A stretch of 64,000 nucleotides of DNA, from positions 1,694,501 to 1,758,500 of the forward strand of contig NZ_CP024307.1 of the NCBI RefSeq assembly GCF_002944405.1, given 5' to 3'. Position 1 is the stretch's first letter. Every line of letters starts with the position of its first letter. Of this stretch, positions 16,912 through 26,499 are shown piece by piece. The notes under the pieces are model-generated. The model was not told the DNA's origin. It ran no database searches and worked only from the letters and a program-made list of their open reading frames with translations. Source of the stretch: Sinorhizobium fredii. Its GTDB lineage: Bacteria; Pseudomonadota; Alphaproteobacteria; Rhizobiales; Rhizobiaceae. Made by a program: the position numbers and the translations under genes.

Positions 16912-17334
16912 GTCGTCCTCCCGCGTCCTGCTCGAGAGGGTCGCCAGCGAAGGTGCAAGCGACAAGACGGCCGATGGCCTTGCGTTGGGCCTCGCCGGCG
17001 ACAACCTTGGTTGCGGGCAAGGGGAGTTCGATCTGCTCGAGGAGAAGAAGAACGCACTGCGCATCCCGAGTGCGGCTGTCGCTCGCAGGGTTGTGTTCGG
17101 CTGGTTCTTAGCGCGAATGCTATGGGCATCGCTGAGGTGATGATGCAGCCCTGCGGTCACGGAAGCCTCACCAGAATTCGATGCTTCTCTTCTTCGATCG
17201 CCACATGCCAATGCCATCCCAAAGTGACAAAACAAAACATAAAAAAGCTAGCGTAGGAGGATTGTAGTCACACATCTTGACAAGATTGCTGTGAGTGATA
17301 TTCACAGACAATCGATCACTCGCAGGAGGCGAAC

Positions 17335-19671
17335 ATGGATAGTGACTTGGTAGGCATCAACGAAATCGCGGCCATGGCGGGAGTGACCACCCAGGCTGTG
17401 GCCAACTGGAGAGTGCGCTCGTCCGACTTCCCCCAGCCTCTGCAAGAGCTGGCATCTGGCCCGGTATTCCGTCGGGCGCAGGTTCGGGCCTGGCTGAAGC
17501 GCAACAATCGGAAGCTGGGGTCTCTTGAGGCCTCCTCTTCGTACTATCCCCGCCTCAAAAGTTTCCGAAATGACGACGACGCGCTCTCGAACTGCATCGA
17601 AGAGATTGTCAACGAGCTTGAGACGGAATCGACCACTGGCGACAAACCGGGCATGCTGCTCGGCAAAATCCAGTCAGGAAAGACGCGAGGTTTCGTCGGG
17701 ATTATTGCCAAGGCATTCGATCGTGGCTTCGATGTCGCCATCGTGCTGACGAAAGGCACCAAGACGCTCTCTGCCCAGACCGTTCGTCGTCTCGAGGCGG
17801 ACTTCAAGGAGTTCATTGATGATGACGAGTTCCTCGTGCTCGACATTATGAACCTTCCGGGGACACCACGCCGCAGCGAACTACGGCGAAAGGTCGTGAT
17901 CGTGGCTAAGAAACAGGCGCGCAACCTCGAGCGGCTGATCAAATTCATCAACGATCATGAGGACCTGCAAGGTCGCAAGGTACTGCTGGTAGACGATGAA
18001 GCCGATCTGGCCAGTGTGCGGTTCGTCCGCAAGAACGGCGATCCGAACATCAACCAAGGCACGATCGCCGACCAGATTGATCAACTCCGCGGTATGACGA
18101 AGGGCATCGCCTTCCTACAGGTGACGGCGACACCCTACTCGCTCTACCTTCAGCCCGAGGGCTATGAGGACGACGCAAACGGTTCGAATTATATCTTCAA
18201 ACCCAAGCGCCCCGCCTTCACCAAGTTGCTACCGATTCATTCCGGCTACGTGGGCGGGGACGACTACTTCGGCCCCTTCGACACGGACGACCCGCGCTCC
18301 AAATTGATCGTGGAAGTTGCGGAACAAGAACAGGACGCACTGCGTCGCGCTGATCGGCGCCGCATCAGCTCCAACAATGTGCTTGAAAGCGACAACGTCG
18401 CCGGCTTGCGCCGCGCTATCATCACCTTCGTCGTAGCAGTCGGCGTTCGGCGGTGGCAGCAGCGCGAGGCAGGAGACCGGGCGTTGAAGTACGCGATGGT
18501 AATCCACAACGACATCCAGCGCGCCGCACATGCTTGGCAGGATCAGGTGATCGACTGGATCTTCAGCGCCATTGTGAATGCTGCCGAAAATGATCCGGAT
18601 GCGTTGCGTCCGCTCTTTAACGATGCCTTCGACGATCTGGAAGCATCAGTCCTCGCAGACCAGGGGCGCATGCCTCCCCGTGACGACACTTTCGATGCCT
18701 TCATCGATGCTCTGCAGAGCGACGATGTGGTGGTAGAGAAGGTAAACTCGGACACCGATGTCATGGCTCTGCTCGATGCTAACGCGGAGCTCAAGCTACG
18801 CACGCCTTATAACATCTGGGTCGGCGGCAACATCCTCGATCGCGGCATTACCATCCCGAACCTGATTTCGTTTTATTATGGGCGGAACCCCAAGATGATG
18901 CAGGCGGATACTGTACTCCAGCATTCGCGAATGTACGGCAATCGCGACCGGCGCGATCTGGCGGTCACCCGGTTTTACACCTCCCGTGCCGTTTACGATC
19001 GGCTCTACACGATCAACGCTCTCGAAGAGTCGTTGCGGACCGCCTTCAAGAATGGCGCCCACGATGCTGGTGTCGTGTTTATCCAATCTGACGCTGCTCG
19101 TCGCATTCGTCCTTGCGCGCCGAACAAGATCTTGCTTAGCGATGTCGTCGCCGTCTCACCCAATGACATGCTCCTTCCGAGCGACTTCCAAACCAAAGGG
19201 GGGGCGGCGATGACTAAAGTTCAGGCGGAGCTGGATCGCCTGATCAAGCCTGAGTGGCGTAATATCGACGACTTCGTTTCAGTGGACCGCACGACTGCGT
19301 TGGCTATCGTCGATGCGATTCAGCAGAGCATGGAATTCGACACAGTTGAGTTCGAATGGAACGCCATGCGCGGGCTGATCGACTACTACGCGGATGTGGC
19401 GCAGGGAGGCGATGGCAAAATCTTGATCTGGGCCGAGACGGGTAGAAAGCTGTCACGGTCCGGATCGGGCGACAAGTCCGGTCGGTCGATTCTCGGTACA
19501 GCGCTTCGCAAGAAAATTCTTGATGAGCCGCGTTCGAAATCTGCCCTGGTTTTGCTTCAACAAGAAGGCGGCCGGGATCTTGGATGGACAGCACACAAGT
19601 TCTGGTGGCCGCTGTTCGCCGCGCCCACCGACGCGGAGCCCTGTGTCTTTGCGACCAAGGTTGCAGTCTAA
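17335..19671 (+). CDS. HTH-Z1 domain ATPase (putative defence helicase)
   Basis: A 778-residue protein combining an N-terminal MerR/AlpA-like helix-turn-helix (about residues 5-58: GINEIAAMAGVTTQAVANWR) with a Z1-type superfamily-II ATPase. Walker A is GKIQSGKT (110-117), Walker B VLLVDDEAD (217-224), motif III QVTATPYS, and the C-terminal Z1 core has VGGNILDRGITIPN and MQADTVLQHSRMYGNRDR, where the Arg-rich motif VI lies. Z1 ATPases are known from restriction-like operons with other ATPases, nucleases and methyltransferases. AGGAGG precedes the ATG. The next genes on the same strand (unknown large protein, PLD nuclease, TIR-like protein) form its probable operon. A DNA-translocating role is inferred. 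Confidence 0.85.
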   Translation: MDSDLVGINEIAAMAGVTTQAVANWRVRSSDFPQPLQELASGPVFRRAQVRAWLKRNNRKLGSLEASSSYYPRLKSFRNDDDALSNCIEEIVNELETESTTGDKPGMLLGKIQSGKTRGFVGIIAKAFDRGFDVAIVLTKGTKTLSAQTVRRLEADFKEFIDDDEFLVLDIMNLPGTPRRSELRRKVVIVAKKQARNLERLIKFINDHEDLQGRKVLLVDDEADLASVRFVRKNGDPNINQGTIADQIDQLRGMTKGIAFLQVTATPYSLYLQPEGYEDDANGSNYIFKPKRPAFTKLLPIHSGYVGGDDYFGPFDTDDPRSKLIVEVAEQEQDALRRADRRRISSNNVLESDNVAGLRRAIITFVVAVGVRRWQQREAGDRALKYAMVIHNDIQRAAHAWQDQVIDWIFSAIVNAAENDPDALRPLFNDAFDDLEASVLADQGRMPPRDDTFDAFIDALQSDDVVVEKVNSDTDVMALLDANAELKLRTPYNIWVGGNILDRGITIPNLISFYYGRNPKMMQADTVLQHSRMYGNRDRRDLAVTRFYTSRAVYDRLYTINALEESLRTAFKNGAHDAGVVFIQSDAARRIRPCAPNKILLSDVVAVSPNDMLLPSDFQTKGGAAMTKVQAELDRLIKPEWRNIDDFVSVDRTTALAIVDAIQQSMEFDTVEFEWNAMRGLIDYYADVAQGGDGKILIWAETGRKLSRSGSGDKSGRSILGTALRKKILDEPRSKSALVLLQQEGGRDLGWTAHKFWWPLFAAPTDAEPCVFATKVAV

Positions 19672-19744
19672 TTTCTGCAGCGTGGCGTGCACCAGGATTG
19701 AAGTTTCCGCTCCCGCGAACCGAGAAAACTACACGGAGTTGCCC

Positions 19745-21508
19745 TTGCCAATCGACTACCTTCAGCAATTCCCGATCGATGAAGCCTTGCTTCCATCACG
19801 TCTGCGTTCGCTGCTAGAGCCAGTAGGATTGGACCCGGCGCGCCGCGTTGACGTGAGCGAGCGATACGAGCACGACCCGTACGGTCCAGCACGAGAATGC
19901 GTTCATATGGTCATGGCCGTAATGCCCGAAGCAGAGATGGAGACCATGGGGCAGCCGCGGGCTTCAGGCGATGGGGTGGTGTCCTTCTCGACACCGCACA
20001 TCGAGGAACAGGGCGGCCTGGAAGAATACGTTCCGTCGATTGATGGCTTCGACTACATCGTAGCCTCATGGGGATCGGGTTCGTTCTACACCTACATGCT
20101 CGCCGAAAAGGTCTGGATGACCCTCGGACTGTCAATGCGCGTTATTGGCCAGGACGCGCAACGCGTGGTGTTCGACGACCTCGGCGCTCCCGAATTCGGG
20201 GTCGCCGATGGTGAGGTCTCAGGAAGCTATCGCTACATCGCATCCCGGAACATTCGCTGGCGTATGACCAACGAGTATCTCCGACAGTATCTCTGGACGC
20301 GTGGCGCGTGGGGTGTCCGAATCTTCTACTATCAGACCCTCCTTCCGGATCGTCCAGAAATCCGCAAGCTCATGAATGGCAGGACACACGAGTCGGTTGG
20401 TGGACAAGACTCCTGGTTCGAACTCGACATCCGGGAGGACGATGGCGGATTGCTGGTTCAAGTCTGGGCAAAGGTGTTCGCCGTCTCCCCAGACCGCTGT
20501 TCCGCCGTCAGCGCAGATGGGCTGCTGTGGCCTGGTATCGACGGCGAAATGACCAAGCGTCGCGCCGAAGGAATTGTCGAGAGGAATACTGTCTATCTGG
20601 ATGATCGGTTTCTTGAGAAATACGAACAGAGCGGGTTCTATAGCACCTGTCCGATCGACTACCACGGACTCTGGCTGTGCAGCCCCTCTTACGGCGGACA
20701 GTGGGGCTTCAGCGATTGTGTGCGGGTAGGACGCAACCTAATCAAAGTGCCCATTCGCGAGCTGTACAAGCCCAAGCCGGATCGCGAGATCGTCCATGCC
20801 TTCCAGTATGCCGTCCCTCCGGAACAGGTTGCGCAGTTCGACCTCGCTGAAGAGCATATCGTCGCCAAGGTCGATCGGCTTGTGCGCGAGCTTCTGACCC
20901 TCGGGGACAACCTGTCGGCCCTTGGTGAGGCTGTCGGAACCCCGAAGGATTCCGAGCAAATAATGAAGCTTTCCAGAAAGGAGATCAGAGCCAACGGCTG
21001 GACGAATCTCCCGGAACTACAACGTCTGGCGCAGGTCGCGCCTTTATCTATGACCGAGCAGGCGTTTCTGGCACGCTGCAAGAGCCTCCACGAACTCTAC
21101 CAGCGGATCCCGGATGGTTTCATTCGCGGGATTGTCGAGCGAGCGGGACATGCGCGCAAAGACGTGGCGAATTTTGGAAGCCTGAAACTGCTGCAGGCGC
21201 TGACGAACATTGTCGAACGGTTGAATAGGGATGACGAACAGCTCGATGCGTTCAGCTCCGGTGCGGATCCAGCAGATCTTTCGGTCCGGAACGAGAAGAT
21301 AGCGGCCCTGTTCATCAACAACGACCTGCGCATCGCCGATGCCCATCAGGCGGGCGGGATCCTGCAAGCTCTCACCGCCCTGGGCTTCGACATCGCGGGG
21401 GTGACCAGCGGATACGGACATGCCCTCGACCTCGTATTCGACCAAGTGATCGCGTCCTTCGAACACTTGAATACAGAACTCGGGTCGCTGCTTTCCCGAA
21501 GGCCCTGA
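19745..21508 (+). CDS. Large unrecognised protein paired with the Z1 ATPase
   Basis: About 587 residues from a TTG at 19745 (CGGAG upstream; a GTG at 19682 is an alternative). I do not recognise a family. The N-terminal half is rich in aromatic residues and beta-like segments (SIDGFDYIVASWGSGSFYTYMLAEKVWM, WGVRIFYYQTLLPDRPEI, GLWLCSPSYGGQWGFSD). The C-terminal third is helical, with repeated leucines and charged residues (VDRLVRELLTLGDNLSALGEAVG, LVFDQVIASFEHLNTELGSLL). No signal peptide, no Walker motif and no obvious nuclease signature. It starts 73 bp after the Z1 stop, so it is likely a dedicated partner and the least understood component of the block. Confidence 0.75.
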   Translation: MPIDYLQQFPIDEALLPSRLRSLLEPVGLDPARRVDVSERYEHDPYGPARECVHMVMAVMPEAEMETMGQPRASGDGVVSFSTPHIEEQGGLEEYVPSIDGFDYIVASWGSGSFYTYMLAEKVWMTLGLSMRVIGQDAQRVVFDDLGAPEFGVADGEVSGSYRYIASRNIRWRMTNEYLRQYLWTRGAWGVRIFYYQTLLPDRPEIRKLMNGRTHESVGGQDSWFELDIREDDGGLLVQVWAKVFAVSPDRCSAVSADGLLWPGIDGEMTKRRAEGIVERNTVYLDDRFLEKYEQSGFYSTCPIDYHGLWLCSPSYGGQWGFSDCVRVGRNLIKVPIRELYKPKPDREIVHAFQYAVPPEQVAQFDLAEEHIVAKVDRLVRELLTLGDNLSALGEAVGTPKDSEQIMKLSRKEIRANGWTNLPELQRLAQVAPLSMTEQAFLARCKSLHELYQRIPDGFIRGIVERAGHARKDVANFGSLKLLQALTNIVERLNRDDEQLDAFSSGADPADLSVRNEKIAALFINNDLRIADAHQAGGILQALTALGFDIAGVTSGYGHALDLVFDQVIASFEHLNTELGSLLSRRP

Positions 21509-21712
21509 TGGAGCCACGGATGGCTGGAAACACGCACGTCAGATTATTGATCCGCCCATACCATCTTCGACATCGAGCGCGACATTGCGATCTCATGTCG
21601 CGCTTGATCCGAAGCGAAATCTCACCTAGTCGGATGATGAAGCAGGGTTGGTGACGCATTCCCGGCGAGTTATGCGTTGTCGCTGCAGAAGCAGCCGGGG
21701 AGTCGAAGTTCG

Positions 21713-22501
21713 ATGACTGCAAAGGGCCTTAATGATCATTCCGTCGTTGTGGACGACGTGTACTTCAAGCGTCTCGTCCCTACCGCGGGCGCCCTCGAGG
21801 ACTTCTCGCGTGCGTCAGGAAACGTCTCTGTGTATTTTCGCAACCTCAAGGAAGCTCTGCTGGAGAGGATCCGCGAACATGACGGTTGCGTCATGGTTGG
21901 CTGCGTTGCCTGGTTCACTGACTTGGAGATTTTGAAGGCCGTCGGTCAGCATTCGGTCGCCGCTTCCTTCATCCTTAACAAGGAAAATTTCCTCAAAGAC
22001 GAGCATGCTATCCGAAACGCGAGGAGGCTCTACGAAGGGATTCACCCTTTCAAACCGGACAAGGAGACCGAGGCTGCCCCCTATCCCAGAGTATTCGAAA
22101 CGATCTCAAAAACCGGAATTGAGTTTGGGGCATTCCGCTGTTGCGGACGCTTGAGAACAGAGTCTCAATCACCGTGGTACATGCACAACAAGTTCGTTGT
22201 ATTTTGCGACTATAAGGAAACGACACGCACAAGGCCGGATGATCCGTATGATTATATGGATATCAGCATTGTACGACCCATATCAGTGTGGACTGGTTCG
22301 ATGAACTTTACAGGTTCGGCTGGGAACCACCTCGAGAACGGGTTATTCATCCAAGATCCTGAAATCGCACAGGCTTACTTTGGAGAATGGGGCCAGGTCG
22401 CCGCGCTCTCCGAGCCTCTGAACTGGGAATCTGCTGACCCTTATAGCGATCGGCTTGTCCCTCCCGTTGAGTGGGACCACCTCCCGGGGGCGGGAAGCTA
22501 G
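21713..22501 (+). CDS. Phospholipase-D-type nuclease
   Basis: A 262-residue PLD-superfamily protein with a single HKD-like motif: YMHNKFVVFCD (H158, K160) followed by WTGSMNFTGSAGNHLENG (G195-S-M-N198), the arrangement of PLDc_2 nucleases, which act as dimers. The first half (residues about 45-140) has a degenerate first PLD half (VMVGCVAWFTDLEILKA). A PLD protein next to a helicase-like ATPase and C5 methyltransferases resembles the DrmC role in DISARM. ATG at 21713 has GGGGAG upstream. It is 204 bp after the previous gene. Confidence 0.83.
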   Translation: MTAKGLNDHSVVVDDVYFKRLVPTAGALEDFSRASGNVSVYFRNLKEALLERIREHDGCVMVGCVAWFTDLEILKAVGQHSVAASFILNKENFLKDEHAIRNARRLYEGIHPFKPDKETEAAPYPRVFETISKTGIEFGAFRCCGRLRTESQSPWYMHNKFVVFCDYKETTRTRPDDPYDYMDISIVRPISVWTGSMNFTGSAGNHLENGLFIQDPEIAQAYFGEWGQVAALSEPLNWESADPYSDRLVPPVEWDHLPGAGS

Positions 22502-22804
22502 CCTCGGTAATGGGGATCCGAGATTATTATGGTTTTGCGGTTTCCATGAGGGTCCGCGCGACTGCGGCTCCACCAGTTTAATCTCAACCCCGCGACCGCT
22601 CACCACGATGCTGAGCGCGCCATTGTTTGTCGCCGGCTCAGCCGCATCTTATCGTACCGTGGCGAGGTTCCCTACCGCTGACCAGTCGGGATACAACTCG
22701 CTGGAATCGCGCTTCACGGCGCGCGTAAAGGACTGGTATGTAAAATCGACTCATCATGCCGCTGCCCGCGTGCATGGCAACATCTAAATGACTTGGGGGC
22801 GGTC

Positions 22805-23836
22805 GTGAGTAGCGCAGCGAAAAAATCAGGAGAAGCAGCGGTCCAGCCCACGCCGAAGAAGCTCAGGCTGTTCTACGCATGGCAAAGCGACCTCCCCAGC
22901 AAGGCAAACCGGAACGGTATCCGCGATGCCCTGAAGGCTGTCGCAAAGAAGGTGCAACCGGGTGTGAATCTTTCAGTCGATGAAGCAACCCGAGACACGC
23001 CTGGAAGCCCGAACATTCCCGCGAAGATTATGGAGAAGATTCGCACCTGCGATCTCTTCGTTGCGGATGTCACCACGATCGTTGGCAAGGCAGGTGAAAG
23101 CCGGCCGTGCGCCAACCCTAATGTGATCTTCGAGCTTGGGTACGCGGTCGCCCATGTGGGTTGGGATCGGATTATCTTGGTCATCAATGGCAAGGTTTCA
23201 CAGTTGAGCGACCTTCCCTTCGACTTTGATCGGCACCGCGCGATGGTCTATGAGCACGATGAAAAGCCGACGGCGGAGCAGAAAGAGGCCCTGGCGAAAG
23301 ATTTGAAGGGCGCCATTGACTTGATCGCTAAGCACGATCCACCTCGACCGAAAGATATCGACGGCCAATCCGAGGAGCAGGTGCGCAAGCGGCGCGATGT
23401 CACCAACATCACCTGGGCCTTGGAGCAGGTCCATCAACCCAGCATCGACGATCTCATCGCCGACCTTCCCTACAAGTTGAGCGACAAGGCATTATGGTAC
23501 TTTGAGTGCTTCAAAGGTGTCGTCACCAACAGCCTGTTCCACATCAACGATGCGGCCGTAGCCAAGTTGTGCAAAAAGATGCTCGATGGCTGGACGATGG
23601 CCCTCTCCGCAGGGGAGCATTACCAGATGTCAAGCAATCCGCATTACTACGTGTGGGTGGGAAACCAGCCTAGCGCGAGCAAGGCCGAGGACAGGGTCAT
23701 GAAGGGTGCGCTCATGCTTGCAAAGGCCCGCAAAGCACTGCTTGACAAAGTCCGTAAGGACTATGTCGAAGTAGATGTAGAGGCGGCAAGCAGGAAGGCC
23801 TTTCACGCGTATAGGGATGAGCTTGTAGATCACTGA
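22805..23836 (+). CDS. TIR-like/nucleotide-binding effector candidate
   Basis: A 343-residue protein whose first about 190 residues form a TIR-like/nucleoside-deoxyribosyltransferase-like fold: LRLFYAWQSDLP (strand 1), then CDLFVADVT, and NPNVIFELGYAVAHVGWDRIILVIN with a conserved Glu (E110) in the position of the catalytic Glu of CAP12/Pycsar-type TIR NADases. The C-terminal half is helical (KALWYFECFKGVVTNSL...). Proteins of this kind often kill infected cells by consuming NAD. The GTG at 22805 is preceded by GGGGGCG. Same strand as and downstream of the Z1/PLD block, separated by about 300 bp without a gene. NADase activity is inferred. Confidence 0.72.
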   Translation: MSSAAKKSGEAAVQPTPKKLRLFYAWQSDLPSKANRNGIRDALKAVAKKVQPGVNLSVDEATRDTPGSPNIPAKIMEKIRTCDLFVADVTTIVGKAGESRPCANPNVIFELGYAVAHVGWDRIILVINGKVSQLSDLPFDFDRHRAMVYEHDEKPTAEQKEALAKDLKGAIDLIAKHDPPRPKDIDGQSEEQVRKRRDVTNITWALEQVHQPSIDDLIADLPYKLSDKALWYFECFKGVVTNSLFHINDAAVAKLCKKMLDGWTMALSAGEHYQMSSNPHYYVWVGNQPSASKAEDRVMKGALMLAKARKALLDKVRKDYVEVDVEAASRKAFHAYRDELVDH

Positions 23837-23969
23837 CGGACAGCACCAATGGCATTCGATGATACACGCCGATCCTGCCCGGCGTGGCAAACATCCTGGA
23901 TCGCGCACACATGGATAAGTGGTGCCTGCGCAACAAAATGTTTGTAAAACTCCCACCAATAGGGACCCT

Positions 23970-24173
23970 ATGGACAAGCTGATCGAAGCCAAGCTGGCAA
24001 TGCTAAAGGCCTACGAAACGGTCCTAAGCAGAGGGAAATGGGTCACCTGGCCGGACAACAATCAGTATTTGGTCATCACGCCGGCTGACTTTGACCTACT
24101 CAGGAGCCCTTACGACGATCTGCTCGACGCTGGGGACGAGGCTGAGCAAGCCACTGCGGAACCGCGGGTTTAA
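23970..24173 (+). CDS. Small hypothetical protein
   Basis: A 67-residue acidic protein starting MDKLIEAKLAMLKAYETVL, then WVTWPDNNQYLVITPADFDLL. No family recognised; the length and composition are plausible for an antitoxin or anti-restriction-type protein, but nothing supports that directly. ATG at 23970 with AGGGA upstream. The 223 bp after it hold nothing I can name. Confidence 0.5.
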   Translation: MDKLIEAKLAMLKAYETVLSRGKWVTWPDNNQYLVITPADFDLLRSPYDDLLDAGDEAEQATAEPRV

Positions 24174-24396
24174 TGCGCGTCCGGTCACTCTCGTATAGAC
24201 CGCACTGTTGTAATCTGCGCTTCCACCATTATGCTGCCCTTAGTGTACTTGGGGTCAGCGATGGCCCGTCGTTGTCCTCCGCGACGGATGCCACCGCGGC
24301 GTTCTAGCCCTCTGACGCTTGTGCTTGGCTGCCATCCCTAGGTCTCCGTCCCCTAAACAGGAATGGTGAGTCGGCCGGCTGAAAGTACCAAGCGGA

Positions 24397-25908
24397 TTAT
24401 TCGTCGCGATCAAGTCGGTCGCGGTCGGTCACGACCATGTTCGGCTCGTGCCGAGGATCCAGATCCGGGCCGACATCGACATGGAAGTCGCTCGCTTCCT
24501 CTTCCGGTGACTGCGGCACATAGCGTTTCTTCAGCTTAGTGGTTCCGGCGGATTCGATCGTTGCAACGTCCGTCGGCGAGACATCGGCAGCACGCGGTCG
24601 GCGACCGAAGTCCGGGATGACCGGCTTTGGCTTCTCGCCCTTCTTGAGCTTCTCGATCTTGCGGGCGTATTTGGATGGTGGCCGGGCGGACATGTATTCG
24701 TGGTACAGCCGCAGCGCGGCCCGAAGGTCGGACTTCTGGCGGACATCCAGCGTGGCGAAATCCGCCGTGTCTTCCAGCTCCGCCAGTTCGAGGGCGATGT
24801 CCTGGTATGTCCGGCCGTGCAGCAGGCGCCGGGCGCGGTTCACCCGGGACTTGATGTTCGCGAAATTCGCAGGGATCGTCGGCTTGTCAGGATCGAAGTC
24901 TTTCGGCGGGAACTTCCTGAAAAGGAACGGGATGAATCCTGGGTCAATGTCCGGGATGGATCTGCCCTCGGCTCGAGTAAGGATCACTTCGCCGATTTTC
25001 TCCGCCAAGGTCGGAGGCACGGCGTTTGAGATCATCTGCATCGTATCCCTCTTGCTCCATGGCTTACCCTCCCGCTGCAGACGATAGCCAGCCGTGTCGA
25101 AGTCTGCTGGAAAGCCTTGGATGCGCATCGCCTGATGCTCCGTGAGCTTGAAGGCCGCCTTGTAGGAGATGTGGTCGTCCGGATGTGGATTGGCGCGATA
25201 CTTCGGCCCCGGACCTTCGGTCGAGGTGCGGATGATTGTGGGTGCAGGTTCATCGAGTCGGCGAACGCCGCGGCCGCCTCGGTATGGTCTGACGAAATAC
25301 CCGCCTCTCCGGAGGAGTTCTGCATCATCGGGAAACCGGTCAGGATCGAGTATCGATCTGACCGTTACCGGATTCTTCGATTCTGTTGCTAGCAGAGCAG
25401 ACAGCAGGAAATCATCGACCTCTCCAAGCCGACCGATACAGAAAAAGCGTTGACGAGTCTGGGGTGTTCCCAGGAGCGACGCGTCAACGGTCTTTTCAGT
25501 CAGGCCATACCCTGCGCGCCGCCAAATGCTTCTGGCTTGGCGGTAATTGAGGCTCAGAGGAGCGCGGCGGGTGTTTTCAAAGATAAACCACTCCGGCCTG
25601 ACAATGGCGATGATCATCGCGAAAGCCTGCGTCATCGCCGCGTTCTCGCCGAGGATGCCTTTCCCTGCTTCGGAGAAGTCCTGGCACGGCGGCCCTCCGA
25701 CGATCATTTGCGGCGAGGCTCCCATGATGTGCAGCGCAGCCTCCGCTACGTTGCCCAGGTCGATCTTGAACGCCTTGGACTTGTTGTTGAACTGCCAGAC
25801 ATCGATGGCCTTGTCCCATCTCTCGTAGCCCACCACCATCTGGAGACCTGCTCGTTCCAGGCCGAGGCCGAGGCCGCCGATTCCGGCGAAAAGTTCGACA
25901 AAGCGCAT
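24397..25908 (-). CDS. Second DNA (cytosine-5)-methyltransferase, with a C-terminal extension
   Basis: A 503-residue C5 methyltransferase distinct from the one at 12499. Motif I is MRFVELFAGIGGLGLGLE, motif IV GGPPCQDFSEAGKG (C75), motif VI is altered (FENTRR, ENV to ENT), motif VIII is TPQTRQRFFCIGR, motif X is NAVPPTLAEKIGEVIL near residue 310. About 170 further residues form a basic, helical C-terminal extension with KLKKGEKPKP-type Lys-rich runs and an acidic tail; this part is not usual in type II enzymes. ATG at 25908 has AAGGA. Vsr (11948) and the other nucleases lie elsewhere on the element, so it appears to be an orphan or immigration-protection methylase. Confidence 0.92.
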   Translation of the reverse strand: MRFVELFAGIGGLGLGLERAGLQMVVGYERWDKAIDVWQFNNKSKAFKIDLGNVAEAALHIMGASPQMIVGGPPCQDFSEAGKGILGENAAMTQAFAMIIAIVRPEWFIFENTRRAPLSLNYRQARSIWRRAGYGLTEKTVDASLLGTPQTRQRFFCIGRLGEVDDFLLSALLATESKNPVTVRSILDPDRFPDDAELLRRGGYFVRPYRGGRGVRRLDEPAPTIIRTSTEGPGPKYRANPHPDDHISYKAAFKLTEHQAMRIQGFPADFDTAGYRLQREGKPWSKRDTMQMISNAVPPTLAEKIGEVILTRAEGRSIPDIDPGFIPFLFRKFPPKDFDPDKPTIPANFANIKSRVNRARRLLHGRTYQDIALELAELEDTADFATLDVRQKSDLRAALRLYHEYMSARPPSKYARKIEKLKKGEKPKPVIPDFGRRPRAADVSPTDVATIESAGTTKLKKRYVPQSPEEEASDFHVDVGPDLDPRHEPNMVVTDRDRLDRDE

Positions 25909-25974
25909 CTTTGGATCCTTCACGGTTTCATCCGTGATACAGGACCGCAAGTGAATCCTCTGTAAAAATCGTAA

Positions 25975-26366
25975 TCAGGCCAGTCGGCAGATCTCGCGGC
26001 AGACTCTGGAGGCATGGTCGGCTGCCGCATCAACGATCCGAGGAGCGGATGAACACTGGTCCTTGGCAAGGGCAACGGCGAGCTGCGCGCAGCCTTCCTG
26101 CAGGTCGTCGAGGAGATAGTCGGCAATCGCAACGTCACCGTGATCATCGTCAGGATCGGTGATGCGGATGAAACCTTCGTGGCGGTCAGCGTACATCAAG
26201 CGATCAGCGAGGAATGAAAGCCCGTCGCTGATAATGAGGCTCGAGCAGCCGAGAGCGGCGAACACACCCGGGCGAGGATGTCCATCTCCCAGACCTGACC
26301 GATCCTGATGAAGGGCAACTCCCGCCGAGTTGATGTCGCGTATTCCGGAAATGTTTCGATGTTCAT
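25975..26366 (-). pseudogene. Frameshifted small gene of the element
   Basis: Translation from the ATG at 26366 (strong GGGAGGACGACGC upstream) gives MNIETFPEYATSTRRELPFIRIGQVWEMDILARV and then leaves the good frame. A two-base shift at GGTGTGTTC (about 26263-26270) continues smoothly as FAALGCSSLIISDGLSFL...EGCAQLAVALAKDQ to a stop at 25975, giving about 130 residues. Removing one TG from the GTGTG restores it. Either it is broken or the downstream part is read from its own GTG at 26265 as a separate protein. No function recognised. Confidence 0.55.
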
Positions 26367-26499
26367 GCGTCGTCCTCCCATCACGATGATGGCCGGCCGG
26401 CGGGACCGCACAACGAAAAATGGCCGAGCAGTGCCCGGCCGGACGAACATGAACTGTTCGAGACGATGATGTGTTTCGCCGTCGCCGGCCGTAAGGCCG

